Assembly (NCBI GenBank): GCA_017417465.1
Contig: JAFPZD010000130.1
Span: forward strand, 1-64,000
Reading direction: 5' to 3'
Length of the DNA: 64,000 nucleotides
Source: Prevotella sp.
GTDB lineage: Bacteria > Bacteroidota > Bacteroidia > Bacteroidales > Bacteroidaceae
Made by a program: the position numbers and the translations under genes
Notes under the pieces: generated by a model
Told to the model about the DNA's origin: nothing
What the model saw: only the letters and a program-made list of their open reading frames with translations
Databases searched by the model: none
Part shown: positions 25,301 to 33,675 of the stretch, in pieces
Numbering within the stretch: the stretch's first letter is position 1
Layout of the letters: every line of letters starts with the position of its first letter

Positions 25301-25525
25301 TACAAGTGGGCTGGTGGCCTGCTTGGCGCTGGTCGTGTTTATCTGCCTGCTACTGCTGGTAGCCGCTCGTTCCTGGGCTTCGGTAACGGAACCACCACGG
25401 GCATTGAGGCAGTTAACAACCAGACCATTTCACTTGGCGAGTGCTTCGACCTGCAGGGTCGCCATGTTGCTCAGCCCACTAAGGGCCTGTACATCATGAA
25501 CGGCAAGAAGGTCGTGGTGAAGTAA
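22370..25525 (+). CDS. Large secreted multi-domain protein (BACON, CHB_HEX-like)
   Basis: A 1051-residue exported protein with a signal peptide (1-25) and a string of beta domains. These are a discoidin-like sandwich (about 28-168), a chitobiase C-terminal-like repeat (about 171-252, APTFSPAPGTYTSAQNVTIS and YTIDGTDPT), an OB-like domain (about 258-365), and two BACON-like domains (about 370-465 and 610-725, both ending in TYSN/YSN and TQA). A sandwich domain lies between them. The C-terminal tail GECFDLQGR...GLYIMNGKKVVVK resembles type IX secretion sorting tails. No catalytic domain is evident, so binding or adhesion is likely. Codons are clearly more AT-rich than in its neighbours. Confidence 0.75.
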   Translation: MVKQLQFKSLILLLAMFVGNGNAWADEITDVLNQSLTGITGTTYSEWSGKTSNSEAVYAGQSAGGNSSIQLRSSNSNSGVVTTASGGTVKKISVSWNSNTAAGRVLNVYGKNTAYSDAADLYGNNAGTLIGTIEKGKSTELTISGSYTYIGFRSASGAMYLSEVDIVWDATPTCDAPTFSPAPGTYTSAQNVTISTATKDATIYYTIDGTDPTTNSAVYSTAITVNKTTTIKAIAVKANYNSSVVATAEYTIVSIQHEGTQSDPYTVEDARVAIDAGIGVNGMYATGIVSKIVTTYNSTYSNITFDFVDNEGDTNTLRAYRCSGEKAADVKVGDIVLVTGNLTKYGTTYEFGEGCELVSLTHPVNPTIIVNPATVNIKAEGANGTLTVTYENITDFDPEVYFCNANGEAANYDWIDAEINSDNNVDYVVEANTGDARTAYMKVSALDGNTNAVYSNLITFTQAKYIAPTIASLPFSFDGGKAAIEETDGLTANGLGSDYASSPKLKFDSTDDYLILYFNERPGKLTFDIKGNSFSDGTFTVQTSENGVNYTTLETYTELNSTLEEEFENLGENVRYIKWVYTDKANGNVALGNITLAKYVEPVIERSITVTPSSVNVDADEHDGTLALSYENLPITSMTDFDIQYYNAEGQEISEPEWIEVLVAEQDPQIGEGYVVSYYMVENSGEARTAYFKVYALDDLSNVVYSNVVTVTQAAPVTPATVDEFALFSGDLVEGDYIICGDNSTWTAAMKNTIDNSRLTYETITPENDVIVTDNATIVWHISKSGDYWTIYSADADAYAASTGAKNKAQMLDSGNDDKALWTVSVSSTGTYDFVNKANDAANVNAYLRNNGTYGFACYAESTGGALTLYKKVVAPTAIVTAAGWATFIPTANVEVPQSVNAYIVTGTTDTTVELTEVMTIPANEPVVLHGEGTHTFGLITDKEVIDDVSDNKLEVSDDTTSDGVYVLANHNNVPGFYKWAGGLLGAGRVYLPATAGSRSFLGFGNGTTTGIEAVNNQTISLGECFDLQGRHVAQPTKGLYIMNGKKVVVK

Positions 25526-25538
25526 CAAATACTTATCT

Positions 25539-25631
25539 GGAAACGAATTCTCATAATTGTCGTATTTGACTCATCATCGAAATAACGATTGAATTACTGA
25601 CAAATTGAGATGATTATGACAATTCGTTTCC
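25539..25631. repeat. Imperfect inverted repeat between secreted genes
   Basis: GGAAACGAATT (25539-25549) pairs with AATTCGTTTCC (25621-25631), with further partial pairing inside. It could end the upstream transcript or protect the leader of the next gene. Confidence 0.55.
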
Positions 25632-25676
25632 ATTAATAACATAACCATTCATTTCAAACAGAAAGGAACCGCAATA

Positions 25677-25859
25677 ATGAAAAAGATATATCAGATGCCC
25701 AGCACCGAGCTGATGCTGATTAACATTGAGAACTTGCTGCAGAATGCATCGCCAACAACCCTGCCAAAGGGTGACGACGATGACACAGTCACCGACAAGG
25801 ACGAACTGCTCTCCCGCCGTCGCACTGTCTGGGACGATGAGGAAGAGGAGGACTACTAA
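25677..25859 (+). CDS. Small acidic protein of Bacteroidales type
   Basis: A 60-residue protein with two parts: a conserved-looking N-terminus (MKKIYQMPSTELMLINIENLL) and a very acidic tail that ends RRRTVWDDEEEEDY after a DDDD stretch. I recall similar unnamed small proteins in Prevotella, with the same MKK-Y-x-P start and an acidic W-DD-EE ending, but know no function. A purine-rich AAAGGAA precedes the ATG, and a bidirectional terminator follows. It may be a peptide precursor with leader and core, a secreted protein, or a partner of the large protein upstream. Confidence 0.6.
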   Translation: MKKIYQMPSTELMLINIENLLQNASPTTLPKGDDDDTVTDKDELLSRRRTVWDDEEEEDY

Positions 25860-25955
25860 GCACACTCTACGGGCGGGCGCGCATCCTTTTTCCCCTCCAC
25901 CACTTCGTCATGATTCCTCCAGGTGTGTGTCCGTCCGTTTATAGCTAAAAAGATT

Positions 25956-25997
25956 GGCCCGCAAGTTCAGGTGAACTTGCGGGCCAGTTGTCTTTTT
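25956..25997. terminator. Bidirectional terminator
   Basis: A perfect 14-base stem (25956-25969 against 25972-25985) has a T-rich tract on the right for the plus strand and an AAAAAGA on the left, which gives a T tract on the minus strand. It serves the convergent small acidic gene and DUF1573 gene. Confidence 0.88.
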
Positions 25998-26025
25998 TAG
26001 GCTGTCGTGGGGTAGGGGATTAGGG

Positions 26026-26421
26026 TTACTCTGCTCCTGCCTCCTCCATGTCGCCTTCGATGTAGATGCGAGTCATCTCTACCACACCGTTGGTGCGTAC
26101 GGTGATCGACTTCTTGAAGTGTCCGGGGAACTTGCCCGTGCCGTTGTAGGTTACCTTGATTTCACCCTTCTGACCCGGCTGTATCGGCTCCTTGGTGTAT
26201 TCGGGGACGGTGCAACCGCACGATGCCACTGCCTGGTTGATGACCAATGGTGTCTCGCCGACGTTGGTGAACGTGAAGGTGGTGCTGACGACGGGGCTCT
26301 TCTCAGAAAACTTTCCGAAGTCGTGAATCAGCTTGTCGAACTTAATCTCTGCCTGCTTCTGTGCTGTGGCATAGGTCATGCTGGTGAGCAGCATAAGGGC
26401 CATGAGTAGGATCTTCTTCAT
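26026..26421 (-). CDS. DUF1573 periplasmic protein
   Basis: A 131-residue exported protein with a signal peptide (1-20, ending ATAQ) and a single DUF1573 domain. This is an Ig-like fold common in Bacteroidetes and related to ASH/HYDIN-type domains. The signature is IHDFGKFSEKSPVVSTTFTFTNVGETPLVI followed by ASCGCTVPEY. Its role is unknown. The gene is monocistronic, with its own promoter (26459-26466) and a shared terminator. Confidence 0.9.
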   Translation of the reverse strand: MKKILLMALMLLTSMTYATAQKQAEIKFDKLIHDFGKFSEKSPVVSTTFTFTNVGETPLVINQAVASCGCTVPEYTKEPIQPGQKGEIKVTYNGTGKFPGHFKKSITVRTNGVVEMTRIYIEGDMEEAGAE

Positions 26422-26458
26422 AATGCGCTTATTTTATGTTCTTTTGACTTTTCGACTG

Positions 26459-26466
26459 CAAAAGTA
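26459..26466 (-). promoter_or_regulatory. -7 element of the DUF1573 gene
   Basis: TACTTTTG on the minus strand, about 38 bases before the ATG. Confidence 0.55.
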
Positions 26467-26508
26467 GCAAATATATTAAAGATGTGGCGCGTAATTGGGA
26501 TTTTTTAA

Positions 26509-27684
26509 TCATTGGCCTGCCGCCTTTAATATTTTATAATACTCTACAGCTCCTAAGAGGATGCATCCTGTGCCATAATCCTCGAAGTCAGGGATGCGCG
26601 TATAGCTCAGTGGCTGTCCGGCTGAGGGGTCTTTACCCGTGCCCTGCATCCAGCCGATGAAGCCGTTGGGATGGATGGCGGCTTCGAGCGCTTTCCATGC
26701 GCGGTCGGCTACAGGCCTGTAGACCCTGGCCTTGAGGTAGCCGTGGCGCATGCCCCAGCACATGCCGTAGAGGAAGAGTGCCGTGCCGCTGGTCTCAGGC
26801 ATGGCGTAGTTGGTCGAGACGAGGCTGGGGTTCCAATAGCCATCTTCACGCTGGCAGCTGAGCAGACCCTTGCTCATCAGCATGAAGTCCTTCTTCAGCT
26901 CCTTATAGGCTTTCTCCTTGCTTGACATTTGGTCCATGCAGCGCACGAGTGCGGCGTAGACCCACCCGTTGCCGCGGCTCCAGTAGCACTGCTGGCCGTC
27001 GGGCTCCTTGTAGGGTGGTACGTAGTCAGCATCGCGCCACCATAGCCCGTCCTTCGTGTTGAAGAGTCCGCCGCCACACTCGTTGCGGCTCCAGCGGTAC
27101 ATCTGCATGGCATGGTCACGGTATTTGGCTTCGCCCGTCAACTTGTACATCTGCATGTAGAGGGGCATGGCCATCTGAATGGCGTCGATCCATGTCCACC
27201 AGCCGTAGAGTGAGGGTTGTGTGCTTGGGGTCTTTACCTTAGCACTACGTTTCTCGTTGGGTGTCACCATCTGGTGGTCCAGGTTCTGTCTAGCAGCGGT
27301 GAGCATCTGCTCGTCGCCCACCTGCACGTAGCGCATCAGGTAGGTCTGTGCACAGCACTGGTCGTCGGCATCGCAGGTGGTGATGCCGTTGCGTGGCGTC
27401 CACTTGTGGAAGTTGGCCCAGCTGTCAGTGTAGTCGAGATAGCGCTGCTGTGGGTCGATGTCGTTCAGGGCCATCAGTCCCTCGTAGTAGACGGCACGTG
27501 TCCAGAGGTTCGACGGCCGCACCTTGTTGACATTGGTGGGCACGGTGGGGTCGGCATACTTGGTCATGAAATAGTCGTTCGCACGGCGTGCCACGCCGAG
27601 CACCTCGTCGGCAGTTGTGGCCGTCTGTGCGGCCAAGGCCAGTGTGACGAATGTCGCACAAGCCAACATTGAAAGTCGTTTCAT
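26509..27684 (-). CDS. GH88/GH105 unsaturated glucuronyl hydrolase
   Basis: A 391-residue exported enzyme (signal peptide about 1-19) of the GH88/GH105 (alpha/alpha)6-barrel class. These enzymes remove the unsaturated uronic acid left at the non-reducing end by polysaccharide lyases, for example from rhamnogalacturonan. Visible family motifs are LWTRAVYYEGLMAL, the WTWIDAIQMAMPLY segment with probable catalytic Asp167, LWWRDADY, WSRGNGWVYAAL and ETSGTALFLYGMCWG. No lyase or SusC/D pair adjoins it, so it acts here as a solitary saccharide-processing gene. GH105 is more likely than GH88 by overall look. Confidence 0.9.
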   Translation of the reverse strand: MKRLSMLACATFVTLALAAQTATTADEVLGVARRANDYFMTKYADPTVPTNVNKVRPSNLWTRAVYYEGLMALNDIDPQQRYLDYTDSWANFHKWTPRNGITTCDADDQCCAQTYLMRYVQVGDEQMLTAARQNLDHQMVTPNEKRSAKVKTPSTQPSLYGWWTWIDAIQMAMPLYMQMYKLTGEAKYRDHAMQMYRWSRNECGGGLFNTKDGLWWRDADYVPPYKEPDGQQCYWSRGNGWVYAALVRCMDQMSSKEKAYKELKKDFMLMSKGLLSCQREDGYWNPSLVSTNYAMPETSGTALFLYGMCWGMRHGYLKARVYRPVADRAWKALEAAIHPNGFIGWMQGTGKDPSAGQPLSYTRIPDFEDYGTGCILLGAVEYYKILKAAGQ

Positions 27685-27709
27685 CTTTATAATAGTTTGT
27701 TTTGCACTG

Positions 27710-27717
27710 CAAACTTA
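27710..27717 (-). promoter_or_regulatory. -7 element of the GH105 gene
   Basis: TAAGTTTG on the minus strand, 26 bases before the ATG. Confidence 0.5.
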
Positions 27718-27798
27718 CACAAAATTTCCGACTTTCTCATTAGCTTGCTGAAGAAATTAAGTTTTCTTTAGAGGAAACGCACTAATTGTGACGGATTT

Positions 27799-27830
27799 TT
27801 TGGCCGTTACATCTTTTTTTGCTAACTTTG
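27799..27830 (+). promoter_or_regulatory. Promoter of the C10 protease gene
   Basis: TTTG at 27799-27802, exactly 20 bases, then TAACTTTG at 27823-27830: a full match to the Bacteroidetes consensus. Confidence 0.75.
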
Positions 27831-27855
27831 CAGCCACGTTTTAAAAAGTGGCACC

Positions 27856-30756
27856 ATGAAGCATAAGACATTTTTAGCGACAGCCCTGATTGCGCTGACT
27901 GCCTGTCAGCAACTGCAAGCCAACCCCATCACACGTGGCGAAGCCCGTCGCGTGGCCCAAGAGCTGGTGGGCATCGATAGCGATGCCGCCGCGATTGCAT
28001 CTGCGGACAGCGATGAGGGTAAGATTTTACCTTATTATATATTTACGCGCGGGTGCGGGAAGGGTTTTGTTATTGTATCGGGCGATGACTCCACGGCCCC
28101 TATCTTAGGCTATACCGACGCTGGCGACTACGACGAGACGCAGCTGCCTGAACAGCTGCGCGGCATGCTGAGCCATTGGGGAACGGTCATTAGCCAGGTG
28201 CAGCAGCGTCGGCAGTCTCCCCGTTTCAAGGCCCCGCGTGCCCGTGCCATCGCAAGCTACAAGAAGGGCTGGGAGAATGTGGCGCCGCTCATCAAGACCG
28301 CTTGGCACCAGGACTATCCCTACAACATGCTGGCACCGGTGAAGAACGGTGCGCGCTGTGCTTCTGGCTGCGTGGCAACGGCAGGGTCGCAGGTGACCTA
28401 CTATTTCCATAAGGACAACCCCACCGAGTTGCAGTACGACACGCCGACCTATAGCTACGGTACGCCCGTCACCGAGTCGCTGCCTAAAGGTACACCCATC
28501 GAGTGGAACCTGATGCGCCTTAACGGTACTGGCACGCAGAAGCAAGACAGTGCTGTGGCGAAGCTGATGTATGCCCTTGGTACGTCGGCATGGTTGACCT
28601 ACGGCGATGGCGAGGGTACTGCCACCAGTGGTCATAACGAGAAGATGGCCGACGCCATGAAGGGGCAGTTCAATCTAAACTGTCAGCATAAGTATAAAGG
28701 TGGCGAGACGCAGGAGGAATGGGAGCGCCTGATCTACAACAACCTGAAGTCGCGGCGTCCCATGCTCTATTCCGGTTATAAGGACGAGCAGACAGGTGGC
28801 CACTCAGTGGTGCTCGATGGCTATCAGGCCTCAACAGGACTTTACCACTTCAACTTCGGCTGGGGCGGCCAGGGCAATGGCTACTACACCGTCGACGACC
28901 AGACGGGCATGAACGGCTTCAACCAATATCAAGACCTGGTGTACAACATCACGCCGCAGGTTCAGTCGCTCAAGGGTGCCATCAAGTCGGCGCAGCTCTA
29001 CCACAAAGCGCCGAGCACCGTCATTGTCGAAGTAGAGAATACGGGCACGCTCGACTATGCCGGCTACTACCTCTACGCCAATGCGCAAAGCAAGCTGCCG
29101 TCGCGAGTCACTGCCACCGATACGAAGACGGAGACCGTGACTGGTGTGCCACAGGAGCTGACATTCAGCATGACGCCGACCTCGCAGCAACCCCTGTATA
29201 TCTTCCTCTGTGATAAGCAGAAAACCATTCTCGACTCGTGTCTTGTGGATGTGACACCCACCATTGCCGACCTCACGGTCGAACACTTTACCGTCGATGC
29301 CGGCACGGAGGTGACAACCGTTGACGACATGCACTTCGCCATCGTCAACAATGCCGAAGCCCACGTCACCGTGACGCTTACCAACGGCCCGCAGGGAACC
29401 TACTGCCAGCCGGCTTTCCAATGCTTCCTGGAGCAGTACGACACGCAAACCCACTCGTGGGGCGGCCGCAAGGGTATCGTCATCAACGACATCGTCTTCG
29501 AGAACCTGCAGACGCAGGACGCCGTATTCACTTTCGAAGGTCTTACGGAGGGTACCCTCTATCGTGCTTTCCTCAACGAGCAGGTGCAGGCGACTGAGCC
29601 CAGTGCCCTTCAGTTTGCCGGTGGCGTTGCGCGTGAGCTGTATTTCACAGTGCGCTCCTCTGACCTCAGCGTCACCATCGATGGAAGGCAGGCCACAGTG
29701 ACGGGCCGATGGAATTCCGACCTCTTCAGTCAGCAGGCCAGCGACGCACGTGTCTGTGCCTATGACATCTCAGGTCTTAGCGACCTGAACTCGCAGCCCG
29801 TCGCTGCTAATCCTAACGCACTCTTCTATACCGACCAGGGCACTGAAGTTATGAAGCAGTTCCATAACATCGTGGTGGGCGACGCCTGTGCTGAGCTGCT
29901 GTTGCAGGCCGATGCCGACTTCATGCCCATGCGTGCCTTCACTGCCCATAAGGCAACGCTGGTCATGCCTGATGCTGCTGCTGGTAACTGGCAGAGTGTC
30001 GTTACGCCGTTTGCTGTGGAGGCACCTCTTGGCATGCAACTGAAGGCTCCTGCCGAGTGGATCAGCCAGTCGACCGTCATAGTGGCCTACCGCCACGTGC
30101 TACAGGCACCAGCGCTGACACCCCTGATCTACATAACGGGGCACGATGCCCTGAACTGTCTGACTGCCACCGACGTCACTATCGGCACTGACACTTACAC
30201 GACGCTCTTCGACGGGCAGTTGGGCATTACCACAATGGCCACTGCGGCTGAGCCCACGTGGCTGTTCGTTGGCGATAACTACGGTACACCTTATTATAAG
30301 GCTGATGGCCGTGCCGAAGTGGCGCCTTTCCAGTCGTTCGTCATGAGCACTACAGGCAAGCAGATGCGTACGACGGAAACGACTGCCCTCGATGGCAACT
30401 ATCGCTCGCTGAGCGTCGCCATTAACAAGGTGTATGCGCAGATTGCCGAACGGGGTGAGCAGCCTGCCGACGTGTCTTCACTGCTCCTGACGACCCTCCA
30501 GCAGGCGGAGACAATGCTGACATACCGTCAGTTGGAAGTAGAAAGCGAAGTGTTAGGCCTGCGCGATGACCTTCTGGCTGCCCTGACCGACTATCTTGAG
30601 AATGGCGGACAAGGCATCGATCAGCCTGTCGATGGCGATAGCATGTCGTCGGCCCCCGTCTACTACGGTCTGTCGGGACAACGTCTGGAGCAGCCCTCAC
30701 GTGGCGTTACCATCGTACGCCTTGGGCGTGATGTGCGGAAAGTTGTGCATTTTTAG
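27856..30756 (+). CDS. C10-family (streptopain-like) secreted cysteine protease
   Basis: A 966-residue exported protease. A signal peptide (1-22) is followed by a Spi-type inhibitory propeptide (about 23-135) and the C10 catalytic domain (about 140-370). The nucleophile is Cys172 in the GCVATAGSQV segment and the catalytic His is His316 in GGHSVVLDGYQ; FNFGWGGQGNGYY follows. A long beta-rich C-terminal extension (about 375-966) ends in a tail (YYGLSGQRLEQPSRGVTIV) like those used for type IX secretion sorting. The relatives SpeB and interpain cleave host proteins. The target here is unknown. Confidence 0.93.
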   Translation: MKHKTFLATALIALTACQQLQANPITRGEARRVAQELVGIDSDAAAIASADSDEGKILPYYIFTRGCGKGFVIVSGDDSTAPILGYTDAGDYDETQLPEQLRGMLSHWGTVISQVQQRRQSPRFKAPRARAIASYKKGWENVAPLIKTAWHQDYPYNMLAPVKNGARCASGCVATAGSQVTYYFHKDNPTELQYDTPTYSYGTPVTESLPKGTPIEWNLMRLNGTGTQKQDSAVAKLMYALGTSAWLTYGDGEGTATSGHNEKMADAMKGQFNLNCQHKYKGGETQEEWERLIYNNLKSRRPMLYSGYKDEQTGGHSVVLDGYQASTGLYHFNFGWGGQGNGYYTVDDQTGMNGFNQYQDLVYNITPQVQSLKGAIKSAQLYHKAPSTVIVEVENTGTLDYAGYYLYANAQSKLPSRVTATDTKTETVTGVPQELTFSMTPTSQQPLYIFLCDKQKTILDSCLVDVTPTIADLTVEHFTVDAGTEVTTVDDMHFAIVNNAEAHVTVTLTNGPQGTYCQPAFQCFLEQYDTQTHSWGGRKGIVINDIVFENLQTQDAVFTFEGLTEGTLYRAFLNEQVQATEPSALQFAGGVARELYFTVRSSDLSVTIDGRQATVTGRWNSDLFSQQASDARVCAYDISGLSDLNSQPVAANPNALFYTDQGTEVMKQFHNIVVGDACAELLLQADADFMPMRAFTAHKATLVMPDAAAGNWQSVVTPFAVEAPLGMQLKAPAEWISQSTVIVAYRHVLQAPALTPLIYITGHDALNCLTATDVTIGTDTYTTLFDGQLGITTMATAAEPTWLFVGDNYGTPYYKADGRAEVAPFQSFVMSTTGKQMRTTETTALDGNYRSLSVAINKVYAQIAERGEQPADVSSLLLTTLQQAETMLTYRQLEVESEVLGLRDDLLAALTDYLENGGQGIDQPVDGDSMSSAPVYYGLSGQRLEQPSRGVTIVRLGRDVRKVVHF

Positions 30757-30766
30757 AGCATATCTT

Positions 30767-30797
30767 TTTGTGGTCTCGCAGAAAATGCCTACTTTTG
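30767..30797 (+). promoter_or_regulatory. aspS promoter
   Basis: TTTG at 30767-30770, 19 bases, then TACTTTTG at 30790-30797. The 126-base leader contains CGTTAT-rich imperfect repeats (30813-30890). Confidence 0.65.
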
Positions 30798-30923
30798 CAG
30801 TCGAAAAGAGCCGTTATCACGTTGTTGCGCTTTAATGTTCTTCCGTGGAAGTTCCTTATTCCGTTATGACATTATAACGTTATTACGAAAACAATTAAAT
30901 CGTCAAATCGAAATAATAAAAAG

Positions 30924-32702
30924 ATGTACAGAACAAAGACATGTGGCGAGCTGCGGCTCGCCGATGCTGGCCAGCAGGTGACACTGGCCGGATGGGTACA
31001 GCGCACGCGCAAGATGGGAGGCATGACCTTCGTCGACCTGCGCGACCGCTATGGTTTAACGCAGCTGGTGTTCGACGAGTCGGCCGATGCTGCCCTCTGC
31101 GAGCGTGCCAACAGGCTTGGTCGTGAATACTGCGTGCAGGTGGTGGGCGAAGTGAGCGAGCGCCACGCCAAGAATCCCAAGATGCCTACGGGCGACATTG
31201 AGATCCTGGTTCGTGAGCTGAATATCCTCAGCGAGAGCCAGACACCACCTTTCACCATTGAGGACCAGACCGATGGTGGCGATGACATCCGCATGAAGTA
31301 TCGCTATCTGGACCTGCGCCGTCAGGCCGTGCGTAAGAACCTGGAGCTGCGTCATCGCATGACTATCCTGATTCGTAACTTCCTCGACTCGCGTAACTTT
31401 ATTGAGGTGGAGACTCCCATCCTCATCGGCTCTACACCGGAGGGCGCTCGCGACTTTGTGGTGCCTTCGCGCATGAATCCCGGACAGTTCTATGCCCTGC
31501 CGCAGTCGCCCCAGACGCTTAAGCAGCTGCTGATGGTGAGTGGCTTCGACCGTTACTTCCAGATTGCCAAATGTTTCCGTGACGAGGACCTGCGTGCAGA
31601 CCGCCAGCCTGAGTTCACACAGATCGACTGCGAGATGTCGTTCGTCGAGCAGGAGGACGTCCTCGAGGTGTTCGAGTCGATGGCTCGTCACCTGTTCCGC
31701 GAGGTGCGTGGCGTCGAGCTGCCCCCGCTGCAGCGCATGACGTGGCACGAGGCCATGCGGCGCTTTGGCTCCGACAAGCCCGACCTGCGCTTCGGCATGG
31801 AGTTTGTCGAACTGATGCCTGTGCTGAAAGGCACTGGTACATTCCCCGTGTTCAACGAGGCCACCTATATTGGTGGCATCTGCGTGCCGGGTTGTGCCGA
31901 CTATACGCGCAAGCAGCTCGACCAGCTGACCGACTTCGTGAAGCGTCCGCAGGTGGGTGCCAAGGGACTGGTCTATGTGAAGTTCAACAGTGACGGTACG
32001 GTGAAGTCGAGCATCGACAAGTTCTACACCCCCGAAGTGTGGCAGCAGGTCAAAGAAGCCATGGGCGCCAAAGACGGCGACTTGGTGCTGATTCTCAGTG
32101 GTGACAATGCCAATAAGACGCGTGTGCAGCTCTGCACCCTCCGTCTGGAAATGGGCGATCGCCTTGGTCTGCGCGACAAGGACACGTTCCATTGCCTCTG
32201 GATTGTCGACTTCCCGCTCTTCGAGTGGAGCGATGAGGAGCAGCGTCTGATGGCTACCCACCATCCGTTCACCATGCCTAATCCCGACGATATTCCCCTG
32301 CTCGACACGGCTCCTGAGCGCGTACGTGCCGTGGCTTACGACTTTGTGTGCAATGGCGTGGAGGTCGGCGGCGGCTCGTTGCGTATCCACGACGGTAAGT
32401 TGCAGGAGAAGATGTTCGAGATTCTCGGCTTCACGCCCGAACGCGCCATGGCCCAGTTCGGTTTCCTCATCAATGCCTTTAAGTACGGTGCTCCTCCTCA
32501 CGGTGGTCTGGCTTTCGGTCTCGACCGTTTTGTCAGCATCATGGCCGGTCTCGACAGCATCCGCGACTGCATTGCCTTCCCGAAGAACAATAGCGGACGC
32601 GACGTCATGCTCGATGCCCCCAGTGAACTCGACCCCAAGCAGCTCGATGAGTTGCAACTGCGGGTTGACCTCCGTTCGGCGGTTGACATGCGTCAAGAAT
32701 AG
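30924..32702 (+). CDS. aspS: Aspartyl-tRNA synthetase
   Basis: A 592-residue class II aspartyl-tRNA synthetase of the bacterial type. The N-terminal OB fold that reads the anticodon (about 1-110, [22 protein letters not shown]) is followed by the catalytic core: motif 2 ([21 protein letters not shown]), the GAD insertion typical of bacterial AspRS, and motif 3 ([13 protein letters not shown]). It charges tRNA-Asp; discrimination between Asp-only and Asp/Asn charging cannot be read by eye. It starts about 126 bases after its promoter. Confidence 0.97.
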   Translation: MYRTKTCGELRLADAGQQVTLAGWVQRTRKMGGMTFVDLRDRYGLTQLVFDESADAALCERANRLGREYCVQVVGEVSERHAKNPKMPTGDIEILVRELNILSESQTPPFTIEDQTDGGDDIRMKYRYLDLRRQAVRKNLELRHRMTILIRNFLDSRNFIEVETPILIGSTPEGARDFVVPSRMNPGQFYALPQSPQTLKQLLMVSGFDRYFQIAKCFRDEDLRADRQPEFTQIDCEMSFVEQEDVLEVFESMARHLFREVRGVELPPLQRMTWHEAMRRFGSDKPDLRFGMEFVELMPVLKGTGTFPVFNEATYIGGICVPGCADYTRKQLDQLTDFVKRPQVGAKGLVYVKFNSDGTVKSSIDKFYTPEVWQQVKEAMGAKDGDLVLILSGDNANKTRVQLCTLRLEMGDRLGLRDKDTFHCLWIVDFPLFEWSDEEQRLMATHHPFTMPNPDDIPLLDTAPERVRAVAYDFVCNGVEVGGGSLRIHDGKLQEKMFEILGFTPERAMAQFGFLINAFKYGAPPHGGLAFGLDRFVSIMAGLDSIRDCIAFPKNNSGRDVMLDAPSELDPKQLDELQLRVDLRSAVDMRQE

Positions 32703-32757
32703 TGCCTTTTTCCTGAAAAACTCCTTAGAATCAGTGAGATAACTTAAAAGAAAGCCG

Positions 32758-32765
32758 TATCTTTG
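32758..32765 (+). promoter_or_regulatory. -7 element of the winged-helix gene
   Basis: TATCTTTG lies 49 bases before the ATG. Confidence 0.55.
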
Positions 32766-32814
32766 CACACGAAATGATAACAGTCATTTATTAGTTCAAT
32801 TATTTTAATCAATT

Positions 32815-33123
32815 ATGGCAGAAAAGAAGACAACGAAGAAGGCTACTGAGACAAAGGCTCCCGTAGCAACGAAGGAAGCAACGGCCAAGAAGACCGCAAC
32901 CGTGAAGGCTGTAAAGGCTACAGTAGCAATCAACGCCGAGAACATTGGTTTTAAGGCAGGAGATGTTTATCAGGCACTGGCAGCAGCAGAGAAGGCTCTC
33001 AACGTGAAAGAGATTGCCAAGGCTGCAAAGATTTCAGAGGAAGAGACACTGCTCGGTCTGGGCTGGCTCTTTAAGGAGGGTAAGCTTCAGAACGCTGAGG
33101 ACAACAAGGTTGTGCTCGCTTAA
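32815..33123 (+). CDS. Winged-helix protein with Lys/Ala-rich tail (DUF2582-like)
   Basis: A 102-residue protein. Residues 1-38 are a Lys/Ala/Thr-rich, histone-like tail. Residues 40-102 form a small winged-helix domain (AGDVYQALAAAEKALNVKEIAKAAKISEEETLLGLGWLFKEGKL) that resembles DUF2582. Such proteins are common and apparently abundant in Bacteroidales. A role in nucleoid binding is plausible from the basic tail but is not established. It has its own promoter, and a hairpin follows. Confidence 0.78.
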   Translation: MAEKKTTKKATETKAPVATKEATAKKTATVKAVKATVAINAENIGFKAGDVYQALAAAEKALNVKEIAKAAKISEEETLLGLGWLFKEGKLQNAEDNKVVLA

Positions 33124-33143
33124 CAAGCAGAATGATAATTAAG

Positions 33144-33198
33144 GTTGAGCATTGAAGATGGAGCCCTATAAAGGCCGCTCTTCAATGTTCAACTTTTG
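33144..33198 (+). terminator. Hairpin after the winged-helix gene
   Basis: A 15-base stem with one wobble (33144-33158 against 33179-33193) is followed by a short T run. Confidence 0.65.
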
Positions 33199-33211
33199 GT
33201 TTTAACAGGAC

Positions 33212-33556
33212 ATGACTGAGTACGAGGAGGATTTACTGCGCATATTAAGTAAAGTGGGTGAGCGGGGCATCTCCGTGAGAGCTTTGGCTAAGCATATCTA
33301 CAATAAGCGGACGTCATTGTTCTCACAACCTGACCCGCAAGCCATCCACAACTTTGTGCAGCACTACCTGCTCTACCATGCCAGTAAGCCAAAGGGCAAT
33401 GTGGTGCGCGTTCGACATGGCTATTACCGCCTGAACACCCGCATCCCCTACGTCAAGCAGTTGCTCATCGACTTCAGGAATGAGGAAAGCCAGAAAGAGG
33501 AAGAGCCTCCGGCGCCCCCTCGCCAACAAGACTTCTCGCTCAGCCTGTTCGACTGA
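33212..33556 (+). CDS. Small winged-helix-like protein
   Basis: A 114-residue protein with a helical, probably winged-helix N-terminal half (EEDLLRILSKVGERGISVRALAKHIYNKRTSLF), a central basic part (VRVRHGYYRLNTR) and a Pro-rich C-terminus. I recall similar unnamed Bacteroidales proteins but know of no function. DNA binding is suggested by the fold and charge only. No TAnnTTTG promoter is seen in the 88-base gap before it, so it may be read through from the upstream gene. Confidence 0.6.
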   Translation: MTEYEEDLLRILSKVGERGISVRALAKHIYNKRTSLFSQPDPQAIHNFVQHYLLYHASKPKGNVVRVRHGYYRLNTRIPYVKQLLIDFRNEESQKEEEPPAPPRQQDFSLSLFD

Positions 33557-33621
33557 AAAGTTCTCCATAGTGGGACACCCACGCCGGGAAAGTGCAAAAT
33601 TTGCACTTTTCCGGCGTTTTC

Positions 33622-33653
33622 CTTGGCAGTTCGGAAAATAATTAGTATATTTG
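33622..33653 (+). promoter_or_regulatory. xylB promoter
   Basis: CTTG at 33622-33625, 20 bases, then TATATTTG at 33646-33653; the ATG follows 22 bases later. Confidence 0.7.
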
Positions 33654-33675
33654 CACCGCAAACTATATAAAGGCA

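Noticed and set aside
31056..32768. A 570-codon open frame on the minus strand over aspS
   Set aside because: It mirrors the codon positions of aspS and encodes a His/Leu/Val-rich product without motifs; aspS is certain.
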